64,000 nt of DNA, taken from assembly GCA_900073065.1 (NCBI GenBank), contig FJOG01000006.1:1036881-1100880 (forward strand). Direction: 5' to 3'. Below, in pieces: positions 11,735-24,045 of this stretch. Numbering within the stretch: position 1 is the stretch's first letter; every line of letters starts with the position of its first letter. Position numbers and translations under genes: made by a program. This DNA is from Phialocephala subalpina. Its lineage: Eukaryota; Ascomycota; Leotiomycetes; Helotiales; Mollisiaceae. The notes under the pieces were generated by a model. That model worked only from the letters and a program-made list of their open reading frames with translations, ran no database searches and was not told where the DNA came from.

Positions 11735-13901
11735 TCACCTTCGTAGTCTCCTCCATCCTCGCAAAAGCCAACCGTCCAACCTGACTATTCCCCCTTCAAA
11801 CTCACTCACATCCCCCAACCTAACCTTCATATCCTTCACCAACTTCGCCTTATCCATCCCATCCATATTAATCCCTACATCTGGCATCCTGATAAACGGA
11901 CTCTCCTTCGCCAAACTACTCACAAACCCTAGATAATCTGGGACAATCGTCTTCCTGGAGAAATAGACGCCTGTGATGGCCGCTAGCAGCATCACTAGAT
12001 TAGAAAGGAGGAAAATTATTAGCCAAGGGAAGAAGGCGAGGTAGACCTGTGCGGCGTTTACTTGGGTGCCTGTTACTGTGAAGGCGGAGGTGCGGTTTTG
12101 GATCATGACTACAACGTCGGTAGTAGTGGCTGGGGTGAAGCTGGCGTTGTTGCCGCCGGTGAGCATTTCGGTTATGTTGTAGAGCGGGGTTCCAATAAGG
12201 TATGTTGTGGAGTTCCACATGGAACCAAAGATGAACGCGTTAAGCAGTTGACCAAGCCGGTCTCCGATGTCCTTGAGGGGAACACTCGCAAGAGGTGTCT
12301 CGCCCTCATTGTTTGATCCGGAATTTGGCGTCGAAATGAGCGAAACTCCGGATGTGGGATCGAGCAGCCAGTTCTGGAGCTGGTTGACAGCTTTGAATTG
12401 TGGCGTCGAATTTCGAAGAAGAGCCGTGACCCCAAGAGCTACATCGTCGAAGCTGAGATAGGTGAGCTCGGACGGCATATGTGGGAGAGTAGATGGTCTC
12501 TGAGCATTGACTTGACACTGTTGGGATTTCGAATCTTTGCTACAGAATATTTCGTTTTCGACATACTGCTGGGACGGGGTGCAGAATACCGAGACGACAT
12601 TATCCTGACCCTCGAATTCCTGGAAGATTAGAGTGCCATTGGTGAAGGACGCGCTGGACAGTGTGGGCGACAAGCAATCGGGACAGGACTGTGGGTACAC
12701 AAAGCCTGAAGTGTCGTTGCTGCCCATTTGGGTCACGTCTTGGCCAAGATATCCAATAGACCAGGGATCAGCAAGAGAAACGTTCTGAAAGGCAAAGAAT
12801 GGCCCATTTGTCGATACCAGAAAACTCTTGAACTCTGAACCATCCGTAGCATTGGGTATTGGCTGCGTGGTAAGGTTGCCGCACTCCAGTTGGATGTACG
12901 TCGACTCCATCGTAAAAGTCGTATTTCCAAAGCCAATTCCCGTCATTGGAATGCCGAACACAGACGAGTAGACCAAGGTACCGTTGTTGGCCGAGGTCTG
13001 AACCCAGCCATTACTATCTCTGGGCTCTCCTGACGATGAGATGCTGGAGAAGTATGGGACTTTGACATTCCCCCATATGTCCACACTGCTCTCTAAGACC
13101 GCGGTGGGAGCGAGCAGGGAAGAGCTAAAAAGAATTGAGAAGCCACTGAACCACTGATTCGAGAAGTCGCCTGTGGGAGAGGAGTAGCTTTGTTGCCTCG
13201 AGTTGAAATATGTGATATTAGATGGCGACGAAGTGGTTTTCATCGGAGCAAATAAAATGTGAAGAATCGACTGTCCACCAAGAGGAGATAATATCCATAT
13301 TAAGATTAAGCCCATTCCAACTAGATTAAATGATCGAAGTTGAACTTGGGTGATGATCGCACTAGCAACTGTTCGGCTTCCCATCAACTGCTCCAGAGCA
13401 CCAAGCGTGGTCCCTTGTTCCAGTTTCCAGGTGGCGTATTTGATAGCTGCTCGACCTGCAATGGCGGCGAAGCAAATCGGGAATAAGGTGGTCGCCTTCG
13501 ACTTGTCAGTCGAATCTAATGGGAATTCTGGGCATACATACGCCTTTGATCGACTGCTGGAGGAAATCCAAGTCTCGCGCGTCTACTTTCTTCCCATTCA
13601 CAGCAATCACAGCAGCTGCAAGCATGAAAAAGGGCAAAGGAATCAAGACGGTGAGGAAGTCGACCGTCGTGTCCCACCATCGATGGCCCGAGATATCTTT
13701 GTGGAGTAATTGAGGACGAACTGGCCATGGTTTTGCGTGTAGGCTTTGCGGGCTACCGCCTTTGTCTATTGGGGAGTATTTATCAGACAACGTGAGAGTC
13801 TCTGATCTCGAATAGAATGATTTCGAGGAAGCCTGTGGTGATATTGGAGAGACAAGACTATCCATTGTGTAGCCAGTGTCGAGTCGACCTGGAGTCGACA
13901 T
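11735..13901 (-). CDS. fungal multi-pass membrane protein, unknown function
   Basis: Two exons (13901-13542 and 13501-11735) give 708 residues; the 40-base intron is GT-AG. The cytoplasmic N terminus is Ser-rich, then a WWDTTVDFLTVLIPLPFFML helix and a second helix (FPICFAAIAGRAAIKYATW) flank a conserved LEQGTTLGALEQLMGSRTVA loop. After a third helix there is a large Asn-, Ser- and Thr-rich domain of about 400 residues with scattered Cys and many N-glycosylation sequons. A last helix (YLAFFPWLIIFLLSNLVMLL) and a short tail follow. Proteins with this layout are widespread in Pezizomycotina but uncharacterised. The start at 13901 was chosen because no ATG lies in frame upstream. A surface or sensor role is inference only. 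Confidence 0.8.
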
Positions 13902-15743
13902 TATGGCGATTTCAATCGGCCGTGGAAATGGCGGCAAAATGACATCCAGATTGTGCCTCAAGAAAGACCTAGATTCTGGATCTCAGGCCGTCAAAAGACC
14001 AGCAGGAGGCCTCAACCCACTGATATGAAAGATAAGCTCGAGTCGGGTGGCTTACTTCGAAACCTTGTCGATGGCGCACAAGTGTTTGATCCAGTCAATT
14101 GGGATTGGAGGCGCAGGGGAAAAGGTACATGTCTGTGTGCTCTCCCCTGATGCTACCTCCCGTACACAAAGCAAATTCCAACACCTCTGAATGCCACTTG
14201 GTACTTTCAGAACTCTACAGTAAGGCTCTCAATCGTGAGCACCTGTCTCAACTTTAAAAAGATCGTGAGCTTATCTGATGCAAGTGAATGAATTCCAGGA
14301 AGTGACTTGAAGATTCTCGAGATGCACGGACATTATTGTGTCGTCTCGTCTCATGAGACGTCACACTCGTCCCCTCCCCTGAATTTTCAGCAGCCAAATC
14401 ACCCGCCTGCCGAGCTCCCCCACAGCGGGAGGCAGCACAGGGGATCGAGCTGCCGATTGAGCCATGCGTTTGGCTGAATGAGGAAGATTGAAGGCAGACC
14501 GTGAAGTCTCATGACAGGGGGACGCATTGTCGCGAGGCAGATTTGGCTGCTGAATCGCTGAAGAAACTTGAAGAAACACCATCTTAGTGTCGCGGTCTGT
14601 ACGGATTGCGAAGACTGCGCCATCCGATAGATCTGATGGCAGCACCGCCATGATCTGTGCTTGAAACGATGCACAAGATGAGATGCAACAGAGGCAAAAG
14701 CGGTTTGTTGAAGTTGAAGAAGAAGCGACGTTGGAAAAAGCTTGACGAGATGGCTGAGACCGGGCACGGTCCATGGCTTGGTCACAGCGCCATGGATCGT
14801 GCTTTCTCCTTCCTTCACATCAACCCTTCCATAGACTGTTATCACCTGACGTGCACTTCCCAAAGACTACTATTCATATATGTTCGCCTACGCAAGGTGC
14901 GGCTTCACCATAATCACAATTTTGGGGTCAAGAATGTCCCGGCAGGGAAGGTAGATTTTGCTGACAGTGCTTGCTCTCCCAGGCTTCGCATCCCCTTCTC
15001 TTTCAGGAGGACCAGATTCTGTTCACGTTTCCTAAGAACAACTCGATCAGTCTCCGAGCGCATCTCAAGCCAGTCAGAAGCCAGCGCTGATAAGGTCCTC
15101 GCGAGGTCAGCAACCTTGCCTTCCATGTTGTTGGTCCAGTTTATCCGAGTAGACTGTCAGCTTTTAATTTCAACGTTACCATGAAGCCGCAAGACGAAGT
15201 ACGCGTGTTGTGATCGAAAGAGCAATTGCAAATAAAATTTCCTACTCAGTTTGTCGACCGCTTGAAACCCATTTCGGAGTGCAGTGTTATCACTGTTGCA
15301 GAGACAAGGCAACATTATTGCTGGACAAATTTTCATGTGTGTTTTGCCTGGCGTTGTTGTCTACGGTATGAGAGGTTTCAGTGGCGTAAGGTTACTCGTA
15401 CTTCGCATTTGATCATCCAGTGATGTTCTTGTACGGCGTTGGAACACAAAACTTTCGGAGAGCTCAACCGCGGGGGAATATTCAAGTGTCAGCACTATCT
15501 TGCATGCAGCGAACCAACAGCCTGCCGATGGTCATGTACGTGAAAATGGTCAAACATAGCACATGCCATGGATTATCCAGAATAAAGCTCTTGCCCATTG
15601 CAGCTTCGAGCCTTGAAAGCGCCCGACCCTAAGAGTATCAAGAATACTCGGATCTTCGCTGAGTCTACACTTGTTTTTCATTCTAGAAAGTCGCTTGCAG
15701 TATTCGAGAATTAATCGAGAAACACCAAGCTAGTATCCAAACT
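13902..15743. other. gene-poor interval before P450
   Basis: About 1.8 kb. One minus-strand frame (15126-14914, 70 codons) has a helical, charged composition (SDWLEMRSETDRVVLRKREQ), but is too short and isolated to call. Other open frames look like noise. Confidence 0.35.
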
Positions 15744-17763
15744 ATGGGAGGCTACGCAGAGACGTTTGTGCCGGGTTCAATTCTTACAACGAGTGCGATC
15801 GTTGGCATCTTGAGTCTGTTCTGGATCATCTTCACACGTGAAGCAACACCACTTCGAAAAGTCCCAGGACCATTCTGGGCCAGTATCTCCAAGCTATGGA
15901 TCTTCCAGAAGCAACGCGGCTACCAGAGGCCACTTGTAGACATAGAACTTCACAATAAATATGGACCAATTGTTCGAATTGCACCCAATGAGGTCCTAAT
16001 CTCAAGTCCCAAGGCATTTCGAACAGTCTATGGTAAGTCCATTTTTAAGGGAGCAAAAGCTAGTGCTAATGGCTTTCAGGAGCTGGGAGTAATTTTAGAA
16101 AAGGGGAGTGGTACATCGGTGCCAGTACCTGCGGATGGAGCGGAGACGACAACCTAGACTTCCTCACAGAGCAAAACATCGAAAAGTACCGTACTCAAAG
16201 ACGAGCAGTTGGACCTGCCTACAGCGAGGCCGCGATGAAAGATTTGGAAACACAGCTCGACTCGATTCTCGAGAAGAATATTGGGATCATGAAGGAGCGA
16301 GCAGGTCAGAGCGTTGACCTTGATTTGTTCTTCAATATGTTGTCGTCGGGTACGTCCTTTCGGCAAGCTTGGAGGCACCGCTAACTGTCGTTAGATTGCT
16401 ATTCTATGGCAACGTTTTCCAAGTCTAAGAATCTGATTGAGGATGATAAGGACGATGGCTCTATTCATGCAATTCATGCTGCTTGGAGATACAGTAAGCT
16501 TATTCCTCTCTCATTTATTAACAATGTGGCTGGCGTAGGAGACATCTCTTCTCAGAACAGAAAATCCCATCGCTGTTCTGCCAATTACCTAATCAGATTG
16601 TTGATGGTGCTCAGTGCATATTGTCGGATATTTCCCTCTGGTGCACCGAGCACTTACAGCCATCGCGAACATCTCGGCCCAGCAGTCAACTTCGCTTAGG
16701 CATATGATAAACACGCTATTCCCATTCATGGAACGAGAAAATCGTGGTAATAAACCAGCAGCCCGGAACCCGTTCGCTGTAAGCTGCATCCTCCCCTTTC
16801 GCCTCATACCTTTATACTTGACTCGCCATATCAAATGTCCCTGCATTGACAGAACTTATCGGTGCTAACATCGGTCTTAGTTCCCCATCACCCAAGTAGC
16901 CTCCCGCTTCGAAGCCCGTAACTCATCCTCCATCGATCCCAAGGCGCAAGAATACCCCAAAGACATAGCCGGCAAACTCTTCCAACTCCAAGCCGAAAAA
17001 GGCATCCTAAAAGACCACTGGGTCCGAAACATGTGCATGACAAACTTCGGCGCCGGAGTCGAGACTACCGCTATCGTCGTAGGTTGTCTCGTTGACAATA
17101 TCGTTTCTCATCCAAGATGTCAGGAGAAGGTTCATGCCGAACTTGATAAGGCGACGAAAGAGGGAAGGATTGGGAAGATACCGAAGTTGAGAGAATTGAA
17201 GGAAGAGTTGCCGTACCTGAACGCGTGTTTGATGGAGAGTATGAGGGTTCACCCTGTGGTGGGGATGCCGCTTGTTAGGACGGTGCCGGAGGGTGGAGTG
17301 GAGTTGGAGGGGAAGTGGTTGCCTGCTGGGGTGAGTGATTTCTTCCTCTAGACTTCGTTGAGTGTCGCGCTGACAATGAATAGACGACAGTGGGCATCAA
17401 TTGCTGGGTTCTCTGCAGAGATAAAGCTCTATATGGCGAAGATGCAGATGAATGGCGACCCGAGAGGTGGCTAGAATACAGCCCTGAGAGACTCAAATAC
17501 CTTGGTAACTCTCTCAACCTCCTAAAACACTCTTCGCCCAAATACTGACCTGTATTGTAGAAACATACAATGTCTCGTTCGGGACAGGAGCGAGATCATG
17601 TCCCGGAAAATATCTCGCTCAAGCAGTCTACACCAAAATGATCCCTATGCTATTTCAGGACTTTTTATGGAGCTATACCAATCCGGAAGCGAAGAAGATG
17701 TTGCGGTGTACTTTCTCGACGAGGTATATTGAGTTGATGATGCAATGGAAACTACGAGGGTAG
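15744..17763 (+). CDS. cytochrome P450 monooxygenase, pisatin-demethylase-like group
   Basis: Heme monooxygenase anchored in the ER by an N-terminal helix (ILTTSAIVGILSLFWIIF). Exons 15744-16032, 16080-16349, 16395-16493, 16615-16778, 16881-17330, 17384-17504 and 17561-17763 join in phase to 531 residues, the expected length. Landmarks are the PGP hinge (RKVPGPFW), the I-helix oxygen motif GAGVETT (331-337), ExxR as ESMR (393-396), the PERW motif, and the heme-binding FGTGARSCPG (471-480, Cys478). The third intron (16494-16614, 121 bases) is unusually long. The frame is kept only by using the AG at 16613-16614, and the skipped DNA still reads partly like P450 in another frame, so a small piece may have been lost or a frameshift may sit there. 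The substrate is unknown; relatives act on aromatic or phytoalexin-type compounds. Confidence 0.88.
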
Positions 17764-18853
17764 ACTACATGAGGATTGAGATGATACTAGAAGGCGACGG
17801 GAGTTCGCAAGTAATCCTGATCGGGGCATCCCATTGAAAGCTACTACAGAGTAAATGTTGGATTCCGACAAGTGGGAAGATACCAGACAATATCATCCGC
17901 ATCCTGTCTTATCACTGTTTCCGTATTGTGTGTCCCAAATCTTTCCACCGATGTTCCGCTGCTGGCGGGAGTCACGCACCTTCCCGACACCTGCTCGAGT
18001 TGCCCCTCTCATGTCGTATATAAATTTAAATGATAACAATTTTCGACAACTATGCATTCGGCGCTGTTATTGGGGTCAGCCAACTGAATGTATAGGTTTT
18101 AGCGTGGCGCCACAACAAATCCACCTGGATCTCTAAAACCAAATAGAGAGCAGGCACCCCAGTATACCAAAAGGAAGTTTCCTTTTGCCATTTTGATCTT
18201 CTATCAGTTGTTTTTTATTTTGTTATTTTCGCGCTTTTTTGGGCGGTGTAGCACGCTCTGGAGAAGTTCTTAGCCTGGCAATCGTTTTTGGTTGTGGTTG
18301 TCTTGCGATGTTGAGGGGAAAGGTGAGAAGGCCTTGCACGGTGCACGGAGTGAATTTCTGGCAAGAGTTTGACTTGCTTTATGCCTAATTTTCATAGAGC
18401 CGATCTACTACTTCCAATGGTACATTCAAATGATGCGATATACCTCCATCTATTGCTCAATCCGAAGGCTAGGCAAGACGTGGGGGAGCTCGCTTAGATC
18501 AGGGAAAGGAGGCGAATAGGAGAACCAATTGGTCACATACCGTAGATATGAACAAGGGTCTCTCACGTCCCGCCGCTGGAACTTCGATTTATCCTGCGGC
18601 TACACCATATTACGCCGCCTTATCTCAATATATATTTTATTATGCTGTAGATGGGATGAAGTATTGTGCAGAGATAGGCAAAGTTCAGTATCAAGGCATG
18701 GGAAAGATAGATTTCCTATCGATGATAAGGAGCAAGTGCTTGAACTTAAAGGCCATAATCCAAAGGTTTCCCATATCCCTTTCTGGTCGAGCTGTGTTCG
18801 TTGTCATTGTATCTCTGTTGCACTTGGTCTAGGGAGCTGGAGCTCCATTCGTC
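17764..18853. other. intergenic, A/T-rich, no gene seen
   Basis: About 1.1 kb between the P450 and the aspartic protease remnant. Two overlapping open frames near 18530-18860 have no domain or codon signal. The 3' edge adjoins the 250-bp duplicated block. Confidence 0.4.
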
Positions 18854-19353
18854 ATTAAAACTCTTCGCAACCATGATTCCCTCAATCTCATTCCTGCTTC
18901 TCCTCACCCTCCGCTTCGTAGCTACTTTCCCAGTATCTCACGATGTCCTGGACCTCACAACCACCCAAAAACAATCTTACACCCTCCACCTCACCCGAGT
19001 CCCAAGCACCGGCAAAACCAGCTCTCGATCCCTTTTGGAAGGCATCGCAAGCAACAGCGATGCAGACATCGGGAACATAACATCCACCTACCTCGGCCAA
19101 GAAATTAAAACTCTTCGCAACCATGATTCCCTCAATCTCATTCCTGCTTCTCCTCACCCTCCGCTTCGTAGCTACTTTCCCAGTATCTCACGATGTCCTG
19201 GACCTCACAACCACCCAAAAACAATCTTACACCCTCCACCTCACCCGAGTCCCAAGCACCGGCAAAACCAGCTCTCGATCCCTTTTGGAAGGCATCGCAA
19301 GCAACAGCGATGCAGACATCGGGAACATAACATCCACCTACCTCGGCCAAGAA
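18854..19353 (+). repeat. perfect 250-bp tandem duplication
   Basis: Bases 18854-19103 and 19104-19353 read identically over the whole 250-base unit. Each copy starts a few bases before an ATG (18873 and 19123) and encodes the signal peptide and N-terminal propeptide of an aspartic protease. As 250 is not a multiple of three, reading from the first ATG runs out of frame in the second copy. No difference between copies was found, so the duplication is very recent or an assembly artefact. Confidence 0.95.
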
Positions 19354-20195
19354 TATCTTTTGCGGGAATAGAGGTCAAGAAACAAAAAGTCGGATTGGCG
19401 TATCTGGCGGGTTGGTTCGGCGACAGCGTTTCCTCTGGACTACTTGGGTTGGCGTTTCCGAGTATAACGAGTGTGTATGATGGGAGTGATCCGAAGAAAG
19501 ATGTTGCAAGTACAACTAGACATCCGAATGCGACAAGTAATCAGAGACCGTATTCGAGTTTGATGAATACTATGTTCTTTGAGCAGAATTTGACGGATCC
19601 TATTTTCTCGCTCGCGCTTTCGAGAGATGGAGCGGGGAAGACGGGGAGTGGGTATGGTGGGTTGATTGAGATTGGGGGTGTGCCGGATTTGAAGCAGGCG
19701 GGTGTTAATGCGTCGACCGACTTTGTGGGTACGGCTATACAGATTCTGGAACGACAGTGGATCAATCCTTTGAAACCGGCGTACCAATTCTACACCATTG
19801 GTGTTGACAGCTTTGTCTATAAGAACTCGAAGTCTGCCAAGATTCAGTACATTGTGGATTCAGGAACGACACTCAACTATGTCCCTTCCGCAGAGGCTGC
19901 AGCGATCAACGCGCTTTTCGTCCCTCCTGCACAGAATGTGAATGGGAACTATATGGTACAGTGTAATGCGGAGGCGCCACAGGTTGGGATCAAGGTGAAT
20001 GGAACGACGATTGCACTCAATCCGGCCGACATGATCCTGAAGGCAAACGAAAGGGGCACACAGTGCCAGAGTGGAATTGCGGACGGAGGGTCTGGGCCGT
20101 TCATGCTTGGAGATGTGTTTTTGGTGAACGTGCTGGCGGTGTTCGATTTGGGAAACATGCAGATGAAATTCTCGCAAAGGCAGTACTATGTGTGA
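18873..20195 (+). pseudogene. aspartic protease (peptidase A1) remnant, N-lobe deleted
   Basis: The C-terminal lobe is intact in sequence. It starts at FAGIEVKKQKVGLAYLAGWF, continues through SSGLLGLAFPSIT and contains the second catalytic motif VDSGTTLNYVPS, ending QRQYYV at 20195. The 5' part supplies a signal peptide (MIPSISFLLLLTLRFVATFP) and propeptide. Between them, at about 19353/19354, the stretch that should carry the first catalytic DTGS motif and the flap Tyr, at least 100 residues, is missing, and the frame changes. The 5' part is also duplicated in tandem. From the second ATG translation stops after 82 codons; from the first it reads through into the C-lobe via a nonsense-frame segment. 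Without the N-lobe Asp no A1 protease can be active. It converges with the GST gene, 51 bases away. Confidence 0.88.
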
Positions 20196-20246
20196 AGACA
20201 AGACATTGGTTGGAATGAAATGCTTTGGGTTTTGTAGTCTGAAGAA

Positions 20247-21308
20247 TCATGCCTCGTATGGCGAGACTTTCTTCATCAACTTGATGAACGTATCGTCTCC
20301 GTAAATGCCCAATAACTTCTCATACTTCTCATGAGATGCCGCTTCGACCCATCTAACAATTGATGCGTCAAAGAAATCGAGATATGTTGCTGCACTTGCG
20401 TCAGCTTTTTGCACACAGAAATAAGGGAAAAGGTCTTACGTTCGCCAGTCCCTTCGTTCTTCATCCTTTCTTGCAGCCCAACCCAGCAGCTCTTCATCTT
20501 TTCGATACACAACTCTTCCCCACCACCTTTTACTTCCAGGAGATCTTTCACTGTGTGTCTGTGGTCAGTAAAGTGTTTGAGTTACCCAGATGGACGGATT
20601 GGAAGACAATGGAAGGGAAGAGAATTATAAAAGCAGGCAACATGGGATTGAAACGGCGCTGCTTACGTGGCATCCCCAAAATCTTCTCTCGAGTCTCCTT
20701 GAAATACTCCTTTGATCCATCACTTGGGTCTAAAGCGTTTGCCCAAACGTCATAAACAATCCCTGCCAGCTTATTAGCACTGCAGAAAGTCACCTTTTGG
20801 GCGAGATCTCCGGAGCTCAGAGCTATCTTAGGAGCAACAAATGGATCGTGTCCGTTTGCTCAATGTCTCAGCTCCTAAGACAGCCCCCACCTCTGGAGTT
20901 CCCATACAAAAGAAACAGCAAATTAGTATGGAAATAAGACGTACACATAAAAACTCCCCTTGAAGGATACGCCTCCTCATACGCATCAAGCTTTTCCACG
21001 TCTTTCAAATGCTTGTACCCATCAGCCTCAGTGAAACGTTCATTCAGTAGCTTGGCGATGGGTGTGCTGTCGTTCAGAGCTTTGTAAGGCTCTTGGAGAA
21101 TCTCGATGATCGGAACTGTGGCTTCGAGTCCAGTCATGTCTTTGAGTAATTCCTCGCACTTGGGCTTGATACCCGGATACGAGAGCTTGGTGACCGTGTA
21201 GGGAATGCCCTTAAAATTCAATGCATATCGAGTGACCCAGCATGCTGGAGACCATGGCTTTGGACCAGAGAGGTCGTAGAAGCGAACGAGGGGTTCTTGC
21301 GTGGCCAT
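20247..21308 (-). CDS. glutathione S-transferase-like protein
   Basis: Four exons on the minus strand (21308-20945, 20858-20667, 20550-20440, 20389-20247) join in phase to 269 residues. The N-terminal thioredoxin-like domain reads VRFYDLSGPKPWSPACWVTR with GIPYTVTKLSYPGIKP, the pattern of fungal GSTs with Ser (in WSP) as probable catalytic residue. The substrate-binding strand carries ATVPIIE before a PIAKLLNERF helix. A helical C-terminal domain follows (EYFKETREKILGMP, SCWVGLQERM, TYLDFFDASIVRW). Likely cytosolic, conjugating glutathione to xenobiotics or acting in ether-bond or stress metabolism; the substrate is unknown. One acceptor (20859-20860) has a weak pyrimidine tract, so the exon 1-2 border is the least certain part. 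Confidence 0.85.
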
Positions 21309-22039
21309 TTTGAAGCCCCGAGTTGCTGGGAACTGTGATGAAAGGAAAAAAGGTTTAACGTCGAGGGAAAGCACACTTTAGATAGAACTGTAGCCTTGGC
21401 GGGGTTTCTGCGGCGCGGATCAAATGCAGGGCGGTTCAAAAATCAGAATAGGAAGCTTGAAGAGAGCATGATAATACTGTATGGTGCCTAAAGATAACAA
21501 CAACTGCCACAGCTGAACTCGCTCTCCCATTGTGAATCCAATAGTTGTGTAGCACGGCAACCCACCTCCACAATAGAAGAAACTTCGTCCGATGTGTGAA
21601 TAGCAAGTGCACAAGAGCACCCACTGACTTCAGTGACTGTTCTCCGCACATTGACTGGGCAGAAAGTCTTCGCAGATGGCAATACTGCATTCAACCTTGA
21701 GACTTCTCGAACCATCAACATCACGATATAATCTCGGCTGTTGTTGGCGTGCTGTGGGTTGGGTGGCAAGGAGAGTGAAATAGGCCGCGACTCGACGCGT
21801 TTTCTTTCAGCCTCGCCCCTGATTACAACTCCAAACCAACAACCACTCTCATACACAGAATCCGGACGTTCTAGATGATTCTGGGTACCGAATATTTTAA
21901 GGTTTGAGCTTTGAATCTTTGATCCTTTCCTTTGTCATTTCATCTCCTCTGCGCTGCGCAGTTTCATCTTCGACCGAGTCGAGCCTCGCATCGATTTTCA
22001 CAACCTCTGCAGTCTTCGTGAGTCGAACAGACAGACGAG
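21309..22039. other. divergent promoter region of GST and WSS1
   Basis: About 0.7 kb shared upstream region of two divergently transcribed genes. No coding region is supported. Confidence 0.45.
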
Positions 22040-23424
22040 ATGCCGGAAATAGACGCCCTTGTGTCGCAGTACTCTCATCTCGACAAGTTCCCTCGCGAGA
22101 AGGATGCTATACTCTCATTGAAGAAGATTGCCTCTCTGGTCAAGCCTATCATGAGAGCGCGAGGCTGGACAGTAGGAACATTGGCAGAATTCTACCCCGA
22201 GCAACAAAACCTTCTAGGTAAGACAAACTGTATTCTTGTGTCGATCAAGAACTAACAGACCCAGGAATCAACTACAACAGAGGACAGAAAATATGTCTGC
22301 GATTGCGATATCCCGGCGACAAGAACCAGTTCCTGCCTCTCGAGCAGGTCGTCGATACTATGCTCCACGAGCTTTCCCACAATGTCATAGGTCCACATAA
22401 TGCCGAATTCCATGCCCTATGGGATCAACTACGAAAGGAATACGAAGGTCTGCTATCGAAGGGCTACACAGGGGAAGGCTTCTTGTCGGAAGGCCACAGA
22501 CTTGGAGGTTCACGAGTATCGAGAGACGAGGCTAGACGGATTGCACGCAATGCTGCTGAGAAGAGACGCACGTTGACCGCAGGATCTGGACAAAAGCTTG
22601 GCGGACGACCTGTTCCAGCAGGAACCGACATCCGCAGAGTCATCGTCGATGCGATCGAGAGACGAAGTACGGTGCTCAAGGGTTGTGGCGCTGGCGGCGA
22701 GAAGAGTGACCAAGAGATTAAGGATTTGGCAGACGATGCTACAAGAAATGGCTTCCGGACAAAAGCCGACATGGACGAGGCGAATGAGAGAGCTATTCAA
22801 CAGGCCCTGTGGGATTTGGTACAAGAAGACGAGAAGAAGGAATATGGCGCCAACTATATACCTCCAACACAAGCAAATCCGACAGGCAACGGAGGCGGAG
22901 ATGTTGGGCCATCGGGCTCAATCAAGAAAGAACCTATCAAGAAAGAAGGTATCAAGAGAGAAGCTTCTTCGTCACCTACAGCTGTCAGATCAAAGCCTCC
23001 TCCGATTCGACAGAACCCTGGTCGGCCTGTAAGTCGGCTGGTCACAGAAAATGCAGCAAAGATGGCAAAGAAACCAAAGATTCTCCCGACGAGAACCGCC
23101 ATACCCCCAGCAATTCCATCTTCGTCGAAACCAACTCTCCCTTCAGCACCTGATCCACCATCACCCCGACTGTGTCCTTCCGGCTGGACCTGTCCCGTTT
23201 GCACATTGCACAACCCAATCGGCTTCCTCGCCTGTGATGCATGCACGTCCGAAAGACCTCTAGAAGTCACTCAGAAGATCGCAGACGCAGACCGAAGGAA
23301 GGTTGTTACTTCGCAGCCTGCAGGTGTGCTGCCTCAGACATGGACCTGCTCGAGATGTAGCACGAACATGGAGCAGAATTGGTGGACATGCTCGACTTGT
23401 GGCAAGATGAAGGATAAGTCATGA
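22040..23424 (+). CDS. WSS1: WLM-domain metalloprotease, WSS1/SPRTN type
   Basis: Zinc protease that removes DNA-protein crosslinks and works with the SUMO and Cdc48 systems. Two exons (22040-22217, 22265-23424) give 445 residues. The WLM domain occupies about residues 15-190 with the active site HELSH (94-98), where Glu95 is catalytic, followed by NVIGPHNAEFH supplying the third zinc ligand. A Lys/Glu-rich linker (IKKEPIKKEGIKREAS) holds repeated IKKEx elements that look like sumoylation sites (inference). Two RanBP2-type zinc fingers end the protein: WTCPVCTLHNPIGFLACDAC (from 367) and WTCSRCSTNMEQNWWTCSTC (from 419). Yeast Wss1 lacks this finger pair, but filamentous fungal WLM proteins often have it, so binding of ubiquitin or RNA is possible. 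It looks intact. Confidence 0.92.
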
Positions 23425-24045
23425 GAGCTCGATGACTATGAGACATGATATTACGAAAGGTACGACGGCGCAAGGTATTGGTTTGGGGAAAATACGGAGT
23501 GCAGGAAAGCTCTTGAAAGATGGAGATGACATGGCTTTGCCAGCTATGCGCTGGCCTGGAAATAGTGAGCATGTTGACACATGTCTCACTCTCATATCTT
23601 TCTTGTATGTTGCTCTCTTGATGCTTCCCAATTCTCCTTTGCGAAACTCATCGCACATCAAGAGTCAGATCTCTAGTAAGCATCTGAATGCTGAAGCTGT
23701 GCATTCTTTGCAAATTGTCATCAGTCCCGATGAATTAATCTTGTTCCTTGCTTCTTGCCTAATTTTACATAGCCCGGAATATTTCCAAGCGTCAGCAATC
23801 TACTCTCTCGTCCTGATCAATTATTGAATGTCAAACACTCAGCCTTGCCCGAAGACCCGTCGGAATTCCGAACATTTCATCTACCCCTCCCCCGCCTTTA
23901 TCAACTCCCCCGCTACAGGGCTGTGTTGTCAATGTCAACCTTCCCATCTCTCAAACCTTCCTTCTTGCCAATCCGTCTTCCTCCCTCCGCTTTCCCTTCT
24001 TTCCTCTCATCGTTATATTCTCGTTGATGTTTTCTCTGTTTTGCA
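23425..24045. other. intergenic, pyrimidine-rich leader of lyase gene
   Basis: About 0.6 kb; the last 200 bases are rich in C and T as in fungal 5' leaders. No gene seen. Confidence 0.45.

Noticed and set aside
13902..13961. N-terminal extension of the membrane protein at 11735-13901
   Set aside because: The extended frame has no ATG; the ATG at 13901 is the first usable start.
14914..15126. 70-codon minus-strand frame with helical composition
   Set aside because: Too short, isolated, no splice partner or family.
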